Position numbers and translations under genes: made by a program. A stretch of DNA of 64,000 nucleotides, taken from positions 3,472,001 to 3,536,000 of the forward strand of contig NGZR01000001.1 of assembly GCA_002197995.1 (NCBI GenBank). The letters run 5' to 3'. Of the stretch, positions 55,500 through 64,000 are shown piece by piece. Under the pieces are notes generated by a model. The model was given only the letters and a program-made list of their open reading frames with translations. It searched no databases and was not told where the DNA came from. Source of the DNA: Gaeumannomyces sp. JS-464. Taxonomy: Eukaryota; Ascomycota; Sordariomycetes; Magnaporthales; Magnaporthaceae. Positions within the stretch are counted from its first letter, which is position 1. Every line of letters begins with the position of its first letter.

Positions 55500-56312
55500 A
55501 GGGTAAGCTTGAGTTACGTAGGTTGGTTTTCTTTCCGCTTCCCCCTTCCTTCCCGCCCCCGTATTGCTTCCTTTTTCCTTGTACTTCCTTTAACCTTTCG
55601 GTTTTTCCCTCCTCCCCCTCTCTCCTTCGCTGCCAGGCACTCTCGAACCCGTATAACCAACAACCGTGATCCTTGGTTACAACCCAGCTCTAATGCGCCA
55701 CCCGGACCCGGCCGCATAGCTGCCGCGAAATAGCCCGGTCGGACGTGTGGCTGATGATCTTCGCCTATACTCCCGCGCTGCGCCGCTCCCCGGCATCAGC
55801 CATCAGCAACAACTATTGATCTTTCGATGCTACCCTACCCTTGGTCAGCCGACACAAGGAACCACACATTGGCGGCACGGAAAATAGCTGTCGCGACCGA
55901 TAGATCAATATCGCCGTTCGGCTAAACCGTCATGGAGGGTGGCATATGCCGCTGATTCGAGCCGTCGAGAGGGCAAGAATGCTCAAGCTTATCTGCTTGT
56001 CCTGACACCGATGGTCGTACTACTCTCCGGTAGAGGGCGTTTGTCAATGATACGTTTCCTGCTTACCACACAGGCCTGGTTGGCTGCCTTACCAACCGAT
56101 GGCTTCCAGTCGCCTGATCCCGGATAATCTCCGTTCCCCTTCTTTCCCACCGGTCCATTGCTCCTGACGATCGCACATGCACAACCATATTGAGTCGAGG
56201 TCCACATCTCATGAGCAGACGAACCGGTTTGGGCACTCACGCCAACGGAATACTGGGCGCAAGAGAGCAAGAGTCTGGATCGGCGTGAAGGCCCGTCCCT
56301 CTACCTCCCGCC
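55500..56312. other. Intergenic region
   Basis: A C/T-rich stretch at about 55525-55635 follows the HET gene. No gene supported, although a 5' exon encoding a signal peptide for the next gene could lie here. Confidence 0.5.
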
Positions 56313-57725
56313 ATGGCAGCGAGAAGGGCAACTGCGATCCTTGGGTCTCTGACAACCACGTTCGAGCCACCTCCACGGTGCACCGAGATTGTTGCAATAG
56401 ACCGCAACAACGGCTGGCAGGCCCAGCGATGCGCAACCACATCGATCAATTCATTGTTGATCCAGGACGATGAAGCCTGCTGGCCGAACAGGTCAAACGA
56501 TGTCAACACGCCGCCGGCGCTGAAGGGATGGGGTTTCTACTCGCCAGGAATCCTCTGCCCAGCTGGAATGACGTCTGCTTGTTCCTCGACGTTCGGTGTG
56601 CCGGCCACCGACGACTTCACATTCCAGTGGCCCCTGACTGAAAGGGAAACTGCCGTCGGGTGTTGTCCAAGGTGAGCGGCTATGATCTCTCGGCCCGATT
56701 CACCCTGTGCCGATTTGACGGCTTTGCGCAAGCCTGACTGAGCCTTTGAGGGGTTGGACAATCGACGCTGACGGCTCGCCAGTGGTTATGCCTGCCGGAA
56801 GGTCCAGACGACATCGTCGCAGTTTTACCAGTCATGTTTCCGGCTCGCCACGGCCGGCAACGCTTTCACAACGGCAAAATGCGCCCCCAACCGGAGCAGG
56901 GTGTCCACCGCGGGCTTGACTCTCGTCACGGCGACGGAGGAGCGGACGCCGGCGAGCACCGCCGCAAGCGACGCGAAGCCCATAACCGCGACTGCGACGG
57001 TTGCTATCAGCACCATGTCGCTCTACGCGCCATTGATCCAGATTAACTGGCAGGCATCGGACAGGCCGTCATCTAGCACGACGTCGACCGGGCAGTCCAC
57101 AGGGACTGCAGTATCGCCGCCGCCAGGGGAGGTATCTCCTGGCCTGTCGACAGGCGCCACGGCGGGGATCGCGGCCAGCGTGGTCGTGGTGGGCCTCTTC
57201 ATCATCGGCCTTGGGGTTTGGGTGTTCATCAAGAAGAGGCGGCGAGACCGGCGATACCAGCCCGCCCCGCCGCTGCAGCCGGACACGGATTTCTCGCAGG
57301 CGGACCAAGGTCCATGGGACAGCAAGTTCGGCGGCGTGCGCAACGACCCGTCCAGCGGCGGCGGTAAGCCCGCTGGCGAATCCTCGACCGTCGCCGGGGA
57401 CGCGCCCATGTCGGAGGTGTCCGAGCTCCCAGGGTCCGGGGGCTTCGGGGCGGCGTCGTCGTCGGCGTCGGGCACGGCGGCATACCCATCACCCGAGTCC
57501 GGGCACAACAACGCGCGCACCAGCTACTTCCAGATTTCGCCGGGCGGCGGGGCCGCGACGTGCTACGACGGGACGCGCGCTGAGCTCGAGTCGCCGCCGC
57601 TCGCCGGCGGCGTCGTGTACCACGAGATGCAGGGCACGCTACACGAGTCGAGCGCGGGCAGGGCCGAGATGCCCGGGCCGCCTGTGCCGGGGCGGAGCGG
57701 GGAGAGGGCCGAGATGGGCGGCTAG
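56313..57725 (+). CDS. Single-pass membrane protein with Cys-rich ectodomain
   Basis: Exon 1 is 56313-56671 and exon 2 is 56783-57725, with an in-frame GTGAGC...CCAG intron. The ectodomain starts LGSLTTTFEPPPRCTE and carries a conserved fungal pattern: GWGFYSPGILCPAGMTSAC, then ETAVGCCPSGYACR across the intron. A Ser/Thr/Pro-rich stalk follows. One membrane helix (AGIAASVVVVGLFIIGLGVWVF, about residues 240-260) is followed by a stop-transfer KKRRRDRRY and a Pro/Gly/Ser-rich cytosolic tail of about 160 residues. The layout is like WSC-type cell-wall sensors, but no WSC domain is seen. No obvious signal peptide at this start, so an upstream exon or start is likely missing. Possible surface sensor or adhesin; function not known. 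Confidence 0.75.
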
Positions 57726-59498
57726 GAAGACCCCTTGTTGGGAACGCAGTGCGATTTAGGGTTACGTCTCGAGCCGAACACGAGCGGGCAGGGCTGGCGC
57801 CTTGGCATTGAGTGAGAAATTGGTGTCATCGGATTGGATGATGAACCCGGCCCTGTGGTTCTTCTCTTGTCGCGGCTTACCGGGCTCGCATTCGCGCACG
57901 CTCGCCTTTCCAGACTGCTGGTGACGAGTCTGTCTCATATTTTTCTGACACCGGGCTTCCGTAGGGTTTTGACGGCTCCAACCTGGCGCATCCGCTTGCC
58001 CGCACTGCCACGCGCCGCCGTCATTTCCGCAGCGCCTAATGCATTTAGTCGATTCGTACTCAAAGTAGTGCCAGGCCTTGCCACAATATGCGCCTTTGAC
58101 AGCCGTCGTGTGCTGCAATGGCGGGGTTCGGGCTTTTGGTGCAATCCGAATGGTTCCTTCTTTTTTTCGCGCCTGGCATTGTAAACGAACCCGAGGTGCA
58201 GCGCCGTCGTATTGGTTGACCCGCTTACCCGGCTGGATGGCAGCTGAGGTGGGACTCGGCCGAGTTGCCCGCAAGGGGAAGGAGGGTTTTTTTTTCTCTC
58301 TCTTTTTCTTTCCTTCGCCTCATCACAGTTCACCCACTTGCCCCGCCTTCCAGACCCGTCCAGCGTCCAGGCAGTAATACCGCCTGCGGGATTCCATCCC
58401 TTCCCCCAAGCCGGCCTGGGCCGCGCACTATTCCGGGTCAACACCATCTGGGATTCGGCTCCTGTGAGGCGTCCGACGCACGACGCAACCAAGCCCGGTC
58501 TTCGGACCAACCTAATAGCTCCGGCACTCGGATCAAGGATATGTCCCGGACGGGGTGGGCACGAATTGATTTGGTGGTTTTGATTGGTCGTACCCGGAAG
58601 CAAAACCTGAATGCTTGATTTGTTCCTGCTGTGCCGCAAACTCCAGTGACAGAGCCGCTCGAGCGCCACATACGTAGGTGGGGGCGTGTCACGGCTAATT
58701 GCGAGATCATTGATGGATAGGTAGGTACCTACCTACCCTGTGCCCGTCGCGATCGGGTTCCTGTTCGTATCCAGAGCTGCGGCTTTTGCTGCTAATGCTG
58801 CTGCTAATAAGGGGGTACTTTAGGCCTGCAAGGAATCTGCCAGCACGGAGGCGAAAAAAAAAAAAAAAGAAAAAAAAAAAAAAGAGAAAATCCAGTGCTG
58901 ACCGGCTTTCCCTTGCGCGCAACATAATACCATCATCTCGATCTTCCCAACGGCCTTGCGTGCCGTGCCATGGTTGCGATTGGCAGACATCCCAGCTCAC
59001 CCCGCCGGCGCAATGGCACCCTCTCGGCGGCCTACCGGGACTCAAAGCGCACTAAACCCAGCCTCCCACTCTCCGCCCTGCCGCTTTCCCAAATCCGCCC
59101 TAGGAAACCCCACTGTGGCCATGGGCGAAGGCGCTCGCCGGCATAAGAAGGATATTAGGGAAAAGGGGGAGATCGGTGACATTGCAGCCGCGGGGAGACG
59201 GGTCATTCGAACCCCGACGCCAGGATGCAGCAGGTGCATGTGTCTGGTCGCCTACAGAACACGCACTTATAAAGAAGATCCCCCAGTCCCTGCTTTTCGT
59301 CTCGACTTCTGTGACAGCCCAGGCTGAGTCGTTTCAAGGACCCCATCCCACAGCTATCAGGGGACCCATTTGATCAGACCGCTCCATCTGGTCCTTTTTC
59401 CCGACGCTTGACCTCGTCTCTTCTCCTATTCTCTTATTTCTTGGGCCAACAACTTGCCCCCCTGCCAAAGCGTTTGCGCAGCTGCGCATATCGACAAG
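57726..59498. other. Long intergenic region, no supported gene
   Basis: 1.8 kb with only short overlapping ORFs. An interrupted A-tract (A15-G-A13) lies at about 58854-58883, a GGTAGGTACCTACCTACC palindrome at about 58720-58737 and a CTGCTG/CTAATG cluster at about 58786-58807. Confidence 0.6.
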
Positions 59499-61425
59499 AT
59501 GGCGCCCATATACTCTGACCTGCACGCCGGCGGCATTGTCAAGCTGGCCGTCGCTCTCGTAAGTGCTCGTGCCGTCTCTCTCAAGGCTCGGCGCTGGCAC
59601 GTCGATGCGCCAAAGCGCTATCGCCGCCGTTCGCCCACCGCCCATATTTCTAGTTCTCGCACTAACACAGCATGACCAAACAAAAAAGCTCCCGCTCTAT
59701 GTCATTGGCAGAATCGCGTACAACATCTTCCTCCATCCCCTCCGGCGCTTCCCCGGCCCCCTTCTGCACCGCGCCACGGTGGTCCCCTATTGCGTAAAAC
59801 TCGCCCGCGGCACGCTCGCCTACGATGTTGCCGCCATGCACGAGAAGTACGGCCCCGTCGTGCGCATCAGCCCCGGCTACCGTCCTTCATCGACGCCGAG
59901 GCCTGGAAGGACATCTACGGCCACCGCACCGGGAGCCTGCACGGCCAGGAGGAGATGCCCAAGGCGGCCATGTTCTACCAGACGCGCGGCATCCCAAAGT
60001 CCATCATCAACGAGTCCCGCGAGAACCACCAGGTCCTCCGCCGCCAGCTCGCCCACGGCTTCAGCGACCGCTCCATGCGTTTGCAGGAGCCTATCATCGG
60101 CAGCTACGTCGACCTGATGATCCGGCGCCTGCACGAGAACTGCTACGAGAGCGGGTACAACGACGACGAGAAGACCAGGAAGCACAAGGTGCTGGATATT
60201 TCGCGCGTCTTCAACTACGCCACGTTCGACATCATTGCCGACCTTGCGTTCGGCGAGCCCCTCGGCTGCCTGGAGAACTTTGAGGAGGACGAATGATCAA
60301 GAACATGAACGGTAAGAGACTCTTGGGACGCTTGTCACGTGCAGGATATCACGCGATCAACTAACACGCAAAAAAAAAACCAAAAAAAACCACCAGCCAT
60401 GGTCCGAGTCTTCGGCCCCATCCAGGCCATCAAGCAGCTCGGGCTCGGGTGGGTGGTGGCGGCCGTCTTCAAGCTGGGCCTGTCGCGGTCGCGCCAGGCG
60501 CACATGGACCGGACCAAGGCGAAGCTGAAGCGCCGCATGAACCTGAGCATGGAGCGGCCCGACCTGATCGAGGGCTTGCTGCGCGTCAAGAACCTCGACT
60601 TTGAGCGCACCCGCATCAACGCCGGCACCCTGCTGATCGCCGGCTCCGAGACGACGGCGACCCTGCTCTCGGGCGTCGTGTACCTGCTCCTCACGCACCC
60701 GGACAAGCTCGCCAGGCTCGTGGACGAGGTCCGCACCAGCTTCAAGGACGAGGCCGAGATCACGCTCACGTCCGTCTCGTCCCTGACCTACATGCTCGCC
60801 TGCCTCGACGAGGCCCTCCGCCGCTACCCGCCCGTGGCCGTCGGCATGCCCGGACGGTGCCCGCTGGAGGGGCGACTGTCGCCGGCGTCCAGGTCCCTGA
60901 GAATGTAAGCGGCTGTTCTCCGCGCTCTGGTTTCGTCTGCCGTTGGATAAAACTGACACTTTTGTGAACGCAAAAAGACAACCGTCGCCGTCTGGCAGCA
61001 GGCCTGCTACCAAAGCGCCCGCAACTTCGAGGACCCCCTTGCTTACAAACCGGAACGATGGATCAACCACGACGAGAAGTCCCGCGACCGCCTCGACGCC
61101 GTCCAGCCGTTCCACATCGGCCCTCGCAACTGCATCGGGAAGAAGTAAGCCCGTGCCCCTGCCCGTTCCCGCCCTACCCTCTCCCCTCTGTTGGACAGTC
61201 GTTCCACCATTGCATGCATGTGGCCCCACGGAATGCTGACTGCGGATCTCCCGCCGCCCTACCCATAGCTTGGCGTACTCTGAGATGCGCCTCATCCTCG
61301 CGCGCTTGCTGTTCAGCTTCGACCTCGAGCTTGTGGACAAGGAAAAGGACTGGTTCGACCAGAAGTGTTATGTCTTGAGGGATAAGCCTTCGTTGAATGT
61401 GTATCTCACCCCGGTGTCCCGATAG
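59499..61425 (+). CDS. Cytochrome P450 monooxygenase (CYP65-like)
   Basis: The start MAPIYSDLHAGGIVKLAVAL (59499) is followed by an intron and LPLYVIGRIAYNIFLHPLRR, then FPGPLLHRAT. MHEKYGPVVRISPGY and SIINESRENHQVLRRQLAHG follow the fungal benzoate-hydroxylase/isotrichodermin-hydroxylase type. I-helix LLIAGSETTATLLSG near 60635; ExxR in DEALRRYPPV; haem loop FHIGPRNCIGKK split by the last intron, then NLAYSEMRL. It ends at 61425, VYLTPVSR. Three one-base losses break the frame: 59880-59881, 60293 (GAATGATC) and C3 at 60849-60851. Adding one base at each restores RISPGY-LSFIDAEAWKD, the helix before intron 2, and TVPAGGATVAGVQVPE. Otherwise it is complete, so it is probably functional in the organism. 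Substrate unknown. Confidence 0.88.
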
Positions 61426-62264
61426 TTGATCCGTGGGATTAGCTATCAGAGTCTTTATTTTTCGGCTGCGTTGCGTGTCTAAGTCCCTAGCAAACACTCC
61501 ACACTACATTTCATCTTGCTTTATAGCTTGATTGTGTATATACCCCTGATCTAAACGAAAGACTAGAAGTTGACCACACTTGCGCGGAGGTCCCTCGCTG
61601 CTCGGCTTCCCCCTAAATTGCCTGCCCACTGCTTCCGCATTCGTTCCATCCTCCCCTATATCTGTCCTCCCATGTCCAGCGTCTGTCGCTTGGTTTATCC
61701 CTCGTCCCCGCCATCCCCCTTTTCTCACCCCCGTCCGAATATTTGCCCGCTCCCACACCGGCATGGTAAGCGACCCACCCTATCCACCGCTGCCCTATTA
61801 TCACGTCGAGTCACTCGACCTTTCCCCAGGGACGATGATCGTGTGCTCCCAATCATGTAGGCTGCTCCGCATCCCCATACCTCAACGTGGCACTCTTTGC
61901 GGAAGATCCCGGCCTCGAATCACAAGGTTCGCATGACAGCACCAGCGACGACAATAGTATCTTAAAGTGATTCACTTATTGTCAAATCGCCAACTATGAC
62001 AAATGACAGCCAAAGTCGTCTTCCTCTCGATGGCTTCGAGGATCTGTACGTCTCCCGAAGCACCATCCTCCCCACGAGCCGAGAGGTCGCGCTAGGTAAG
62101 TCAATCGCCTTGTGCGGAGTTTCTACTTTGGCGAATGGCTCCTTGATATCAGAGGACTAAATAAATAATAGCCACTCAAGAGGTTCCTCTACAAACACAC
62201 ACCTCCGTCGACGCAAGGAATACCAGCTCCCCCCTCGCGACAGCCGCAAACAAAAACCGGCAAC
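61426..62264. promoter_or_regulatory. 5' region of first small secreted protein gene, part of duplicated unit
   Basis: The part from about 61861 is homologous to 62672 onward (upstream of the second copy). An open stretch at about 61996-62095 with a GTAAGT after it looks like an exon, but its counterpart in the second copy is not open, so it is probably 5' non-coding. Confidence 0.5.
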
Positions 62265-62513
62265 ATGCGCGTCTCGGCACCCCTGGCTCTCCTGGCACTC
62301 GCCGCCACGACCACGGCCGCTCCTGCATCTCCCAAGCATTCCGCCGCCGGAGCCCGCGAGGTCAACCGCCCGGCCGCACATGGCCATGGCAACCAAAGGA
62401 GGGACGCCGACTGCGGATGGATGCGCGAGTCGTGTCTTCGCAGCTGCGAGGGCAAGAGCGACTATTGGACATTTATCTGCCGAGACCTTTGCAACACATT
62501 TGTTCCTTGCTGA
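61861..62513 (+). repeat. Tandem duplication, copy 1 (promoter plus gene)
   Basis: Similar words in the same order as copy 2, about 780-810 bp apart: CTCTTTGCG...CCGGCCT.GAATC at 61889-61921 and at about 62710-62736; a CTCG..GG..TTCGAGGA block at about 62024 and 62825; then the gene itself. Confidence 0.7.
62265..62513 (+). CDS. Small secreted cysteine-rich preproprotein, copy 1
   Basis: 82 residues. Signal peptide MRVSAPLALLALAATTTAAP (residues 1-20), pro-region to residue 46 ending in the dibasic GNQRR, then a mature part of 36 residues with six Cys. Spacing: C50-x6-C-x3-C-x10-C-x3-C-x5-C. Two CxxxC pairs 10 residues apart recall the alpha-hairpinin fold (two helices linked by two disulphides), here with an extra outer Cys pair. 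Kex2-type cleavage after RR would release the peptide in the secretory pathway (inference from motif). No intron. It has a tandem paralogue 780 bp downstream. Possible antimicrobial or effector-type peptide; no activity can be claimed from sequence. Confidence 0.82.
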   Translation: MRVSAPLALLALAATTTAAPASPKHSAAGAREVNRPAAHGHGNQRRDADCGWMRESCLRSCEGKSDYWTFICRDLCNTFVPC

Positions 62514-62671
62514 TCGGGAATTCACGGTATGATGTGGTCACTTGGGGGATGGAGGACTATTATCGCCATTATTCCTCTCTGTCCTCTGACGCTTATTCCA
62601 TTCAGCTGCATTCCTTGGTTTGGTGCTTCACCTTCCTTTGCTTAAAAGCAACGCATATGTGCTCCAAGTAC

Positions 62672-63301
62672 ATGGACTGCTCTCCATTACCACCCCTCAA
62701 AGCCGAGACTCTTTGCGTGAGATTCCGGCCTTGAATCGGAAGCTTCCATGGCATGTAGCGTTGCAGCTATTCACTGGTCTCCCAAGAAAATGGATATAAT
62801 AACACCTCCAGATCTTCTCCCTCGTGGTTCGTTCGAGGAGTCTCTATCGTCTTCCAAGCACCTGTGCCACACGCGATACCGGAAGCTGCATGGCCCCAAG
62901 TTAGTCGCTCTGTCCAAAAGAGTCGCCCAAGTCTTGTTCCAGGAGGAGAGAACCGATCGCTTACAGGCGTTCTTCGAGCAGCTCTATCTACCAGGCCAAA
63001 AGGAATAACCGGACTCCAGACAGCCACAGCGCAGATCCACAAGATGCGCTTCCCGACCCCCTTCGCTCTCTTGGCACTCGCCGCCATGGCAGACGCCGCC
63101 CCTACCGCTTCCTCCAGGCGCCCCGTGGTGGGGACACGCGAGGCTGACTACACAACCGTCTATGGTAATGGGAACCAGAGGAGGGGGGGATGCCTGAAGG
63201 AAAAGTGTCTCCAATCTTGCGAAGACAAGAGCGAGTGGTTCAAACCAGTTTGCCGAGGCTTCTGCAGCCATGTGGTCCCCTGCGTCGGGAATTGGAATTA
63301 A
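62672..63301 (+). repeat. Tandem duplication, copy 2 (promoter plus gene)
   Basis: Counterpart of 61861-62513. Non-coding parts are clearly related but diverged; the gene part is most conserved around the pro-site and Cys pattern. Confidence 0.7.
63044..63301 (+). CDS. Small secreted cysteine-rich preproprotein, copy 2
   Basis: 85 residues, paralogue of the gene at 62265. Signal peptide MRFPTPFALLALAAMADAAP, pro-region ending GNQRR at residues 43-47, first Cys at residue 50 exactly as in copy 1. Spacing: C-x4-C-x3-C-x10-C-x3-C-x5-C, with a five-residue tail (VGNWN) absent from copy 1. Shared core words are CL.SCE.KS and CR..C....PC. The pro-region has diverged much more than the signal, cleavage site and Cys framework, which is typical of secreted peptides under diversifying pressure. 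An in-frame open stretch upstream to 62864 is not needed: the ATG at 63044 aligns with copy 1. Confidence 0.82.
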   Translation: MRFPTPFALLALAAMADAAPTASSRRPVVGTREADYTTVYGNGNQRRGGCLKEKCLQSCEDKSEWFKPVCRGFCSHVVPCVGNWN

Positions 63302-63775
63302 GGTCACGATACAGGCACTTTGGAGGGATTCAAGGTTCGTTGATCGATTGCTGCTTGGCTGAGCGCACCAGGCGGGGCGCGTCACCCAGCGGCGATGGGT
63401 TTCTGCGTTACGGGGGCATCAGGGTGAATTTTGAGGCTGGAGGAGGTCCTCGTGCCCAAGCCCGTGGCTGCAGGAGCCTCGCGATCCGCCCATGTTTGGT
63501 GCGCCCGGATTTAGGTTTGGGGTGTTCCTAAATCCCGAGCCACGTATAATAGCCTCCCCGGCACAAGCCATCTCCGAAAGTCCTTCTTCTCCGTTTATAC
63601 ACCTCCATTCTGTTGATATTCGGCGCCATCCCTGAACTCCAGCTATAATTCACCCCTCTACGTTGCTGTACCCTTTGGATGCCGCCAGTTCGCCGCTTTC
63701 ACTTCCCCACGCCACAGCCAGTCCCGGCACTCCATCGTCCACTTCAACTCGGAGACGGCGCAGCGGAATCTCCAA
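63302..63775. other. Intergenic region
   Basis: Between the secreted protein and the right-edge ORF. No gene supported; a TATAATAG-like word lies at about 63545. Confidence 0.5.
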
Positions 63776-64000
63776 ATGGCGCTCCGGGAAGTGTTCGCCG
63801 TGGCCTGGGACTACACCGGCCTACACATCTTGGGGCTCCAGGAAGAAATCATTGCTGGGGAAAACGCCCGCCCCTACATCTTGGCGCTCAGGCAAACAGT
63901 TGTCGACGCTTGGGACCGCACCAGCCCCTGCTTCCTGCCGCTCCTGCACCCATTCGCCGTCTCTTGGGAGCGTGCCAACCACCCCTATGTCCTACCGCTC
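63776..64000 (+). CDS. Start of an unknown repetitive ORF, truncated by window end
   Basis: Open frame from 63617 to the window end with first ATG at 63776 (MALREVFAVAWDY). It contains about four degenerate units of 17-20 residues ending in [FIV]-L-x-L: HILGL, YILAL, CFLPL and YVLPL, three of them with W-[DE]-[RY]-[TA] in the middle. At DNA level the CTC that closes each unit recurs at about 63784, 63838, 63889, 63940 and 64000. Family not recognised. Only part of the gene is visible, and another overlapping frame (ATG at 63678) is also open, so the coding frame is uncertain. Confidence 0.4.
   Translation, partial: MALREVFAVAWDYTGLHILGLQEEIIAGENARPYILALRQTVVDAWDRTSPCFLPLLHPFAVSWERANHPYVLPL

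Noticed and set aside
59190..59240. GTTCGAAT word resembling a tRNA B-box
   Set aside because: No stem pairing for a T-arm and no A-box or acceptor stem at proper distance.
61996..62095. Exon-like open stretch (MTNDSQSRLPLDGFED...) followed by GTAAGT upstream of the first secreted peptide
   Set aside because: The homologous region upstream of the second copy is not open in that frame, so it is probably 5' non-coding DNA.
62864..63043. In-frame N-terminal extension of the second secreted peptide
   Set aside because: The extension has no signal peptide and no counterpart in copy 1; ATG at 63044 aligns exactly with the copy 1 start and signal sequence.

Overview
The window is from a filamentous ascomycete, most likely a Sordariomycete. 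Genes are GC-rich and carry short introns (about 50-100 nt) with GTAAGT-type donors and CTAAC branch sites. The gene families are typical of moulds: HET-domain proteins, a NACHT/ankyrin NLR, HGD-type kinases, P450s, a Zn2Cys6 regulator, a 2EXR protein and a Fot1-like transposon. No rRNA, tRNA or CRISPR was recognised.

Region by region. (1) 0-23 kb looks like an allorecognition/immunity-type accessory island. It holds two related fungal kinases (minus strand at the left edge; plus strand at 4.4-6.8 kb), a HET-domain gene (7.3-9.5 kb), a large minus-strand DUF7708-like/NACHT/C2H2/ankyrin NLR (10.0-15.4 kb), a divergent SNF2 helicase (15.9-19.3 kb), a complete Fot1/pogo-type DNA transposon with 45-bp terminal inverted repeats and TA target duplication (19500-21361) and an F-box-like gene. 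Between the kinase and the HET gene lies a run of canonical introns separated by exons that can be as short as one codon. (2) 23.9-25.9 kb holds one two-exon protein of unknown function. (3) 27-48 kb looks like a catabolic or secondary-metabolic cluster: P450, short-chain dehydrogenase, FAD monooxygenase, aldehyde dehydrogenase, Zn2Cys6 regulator, carboxylesterase, dihydroxybenzoate-decarboxylase-like amidohydrolase, metallophosphoesterase, SnoaL-like protein and a carotenoid/stilbene-cleaving oxygenase. Oxidative cleavage to an aldehyde, oxidation to an acid, ring hydroxylation and decarboxylation form a plausible route for stilbene- or phenolic-type aromatics. (4) 49-57.7 kb holds a PQ-loop membrane protein, an acidic 2EXR protein, a HET protein with C-terminal membrane segments and a Cys-rich single-pass membrane protein. 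(5) 59.5-64 kb holds a second P450, a tandem pair of small secreted cysteine-rich preproproteins on duplicated DNA, and the start of an unknown repetitive ORF cut by the window edge.

A caution for any user: many genes that otherwise look functional carry single-base frameshifts, most of which are repaired by adding one base to a short homopolymer. This is more like an unpolished assembly than mass pseudogenisation, so gene models here are spliced by eye and approximate at several points.
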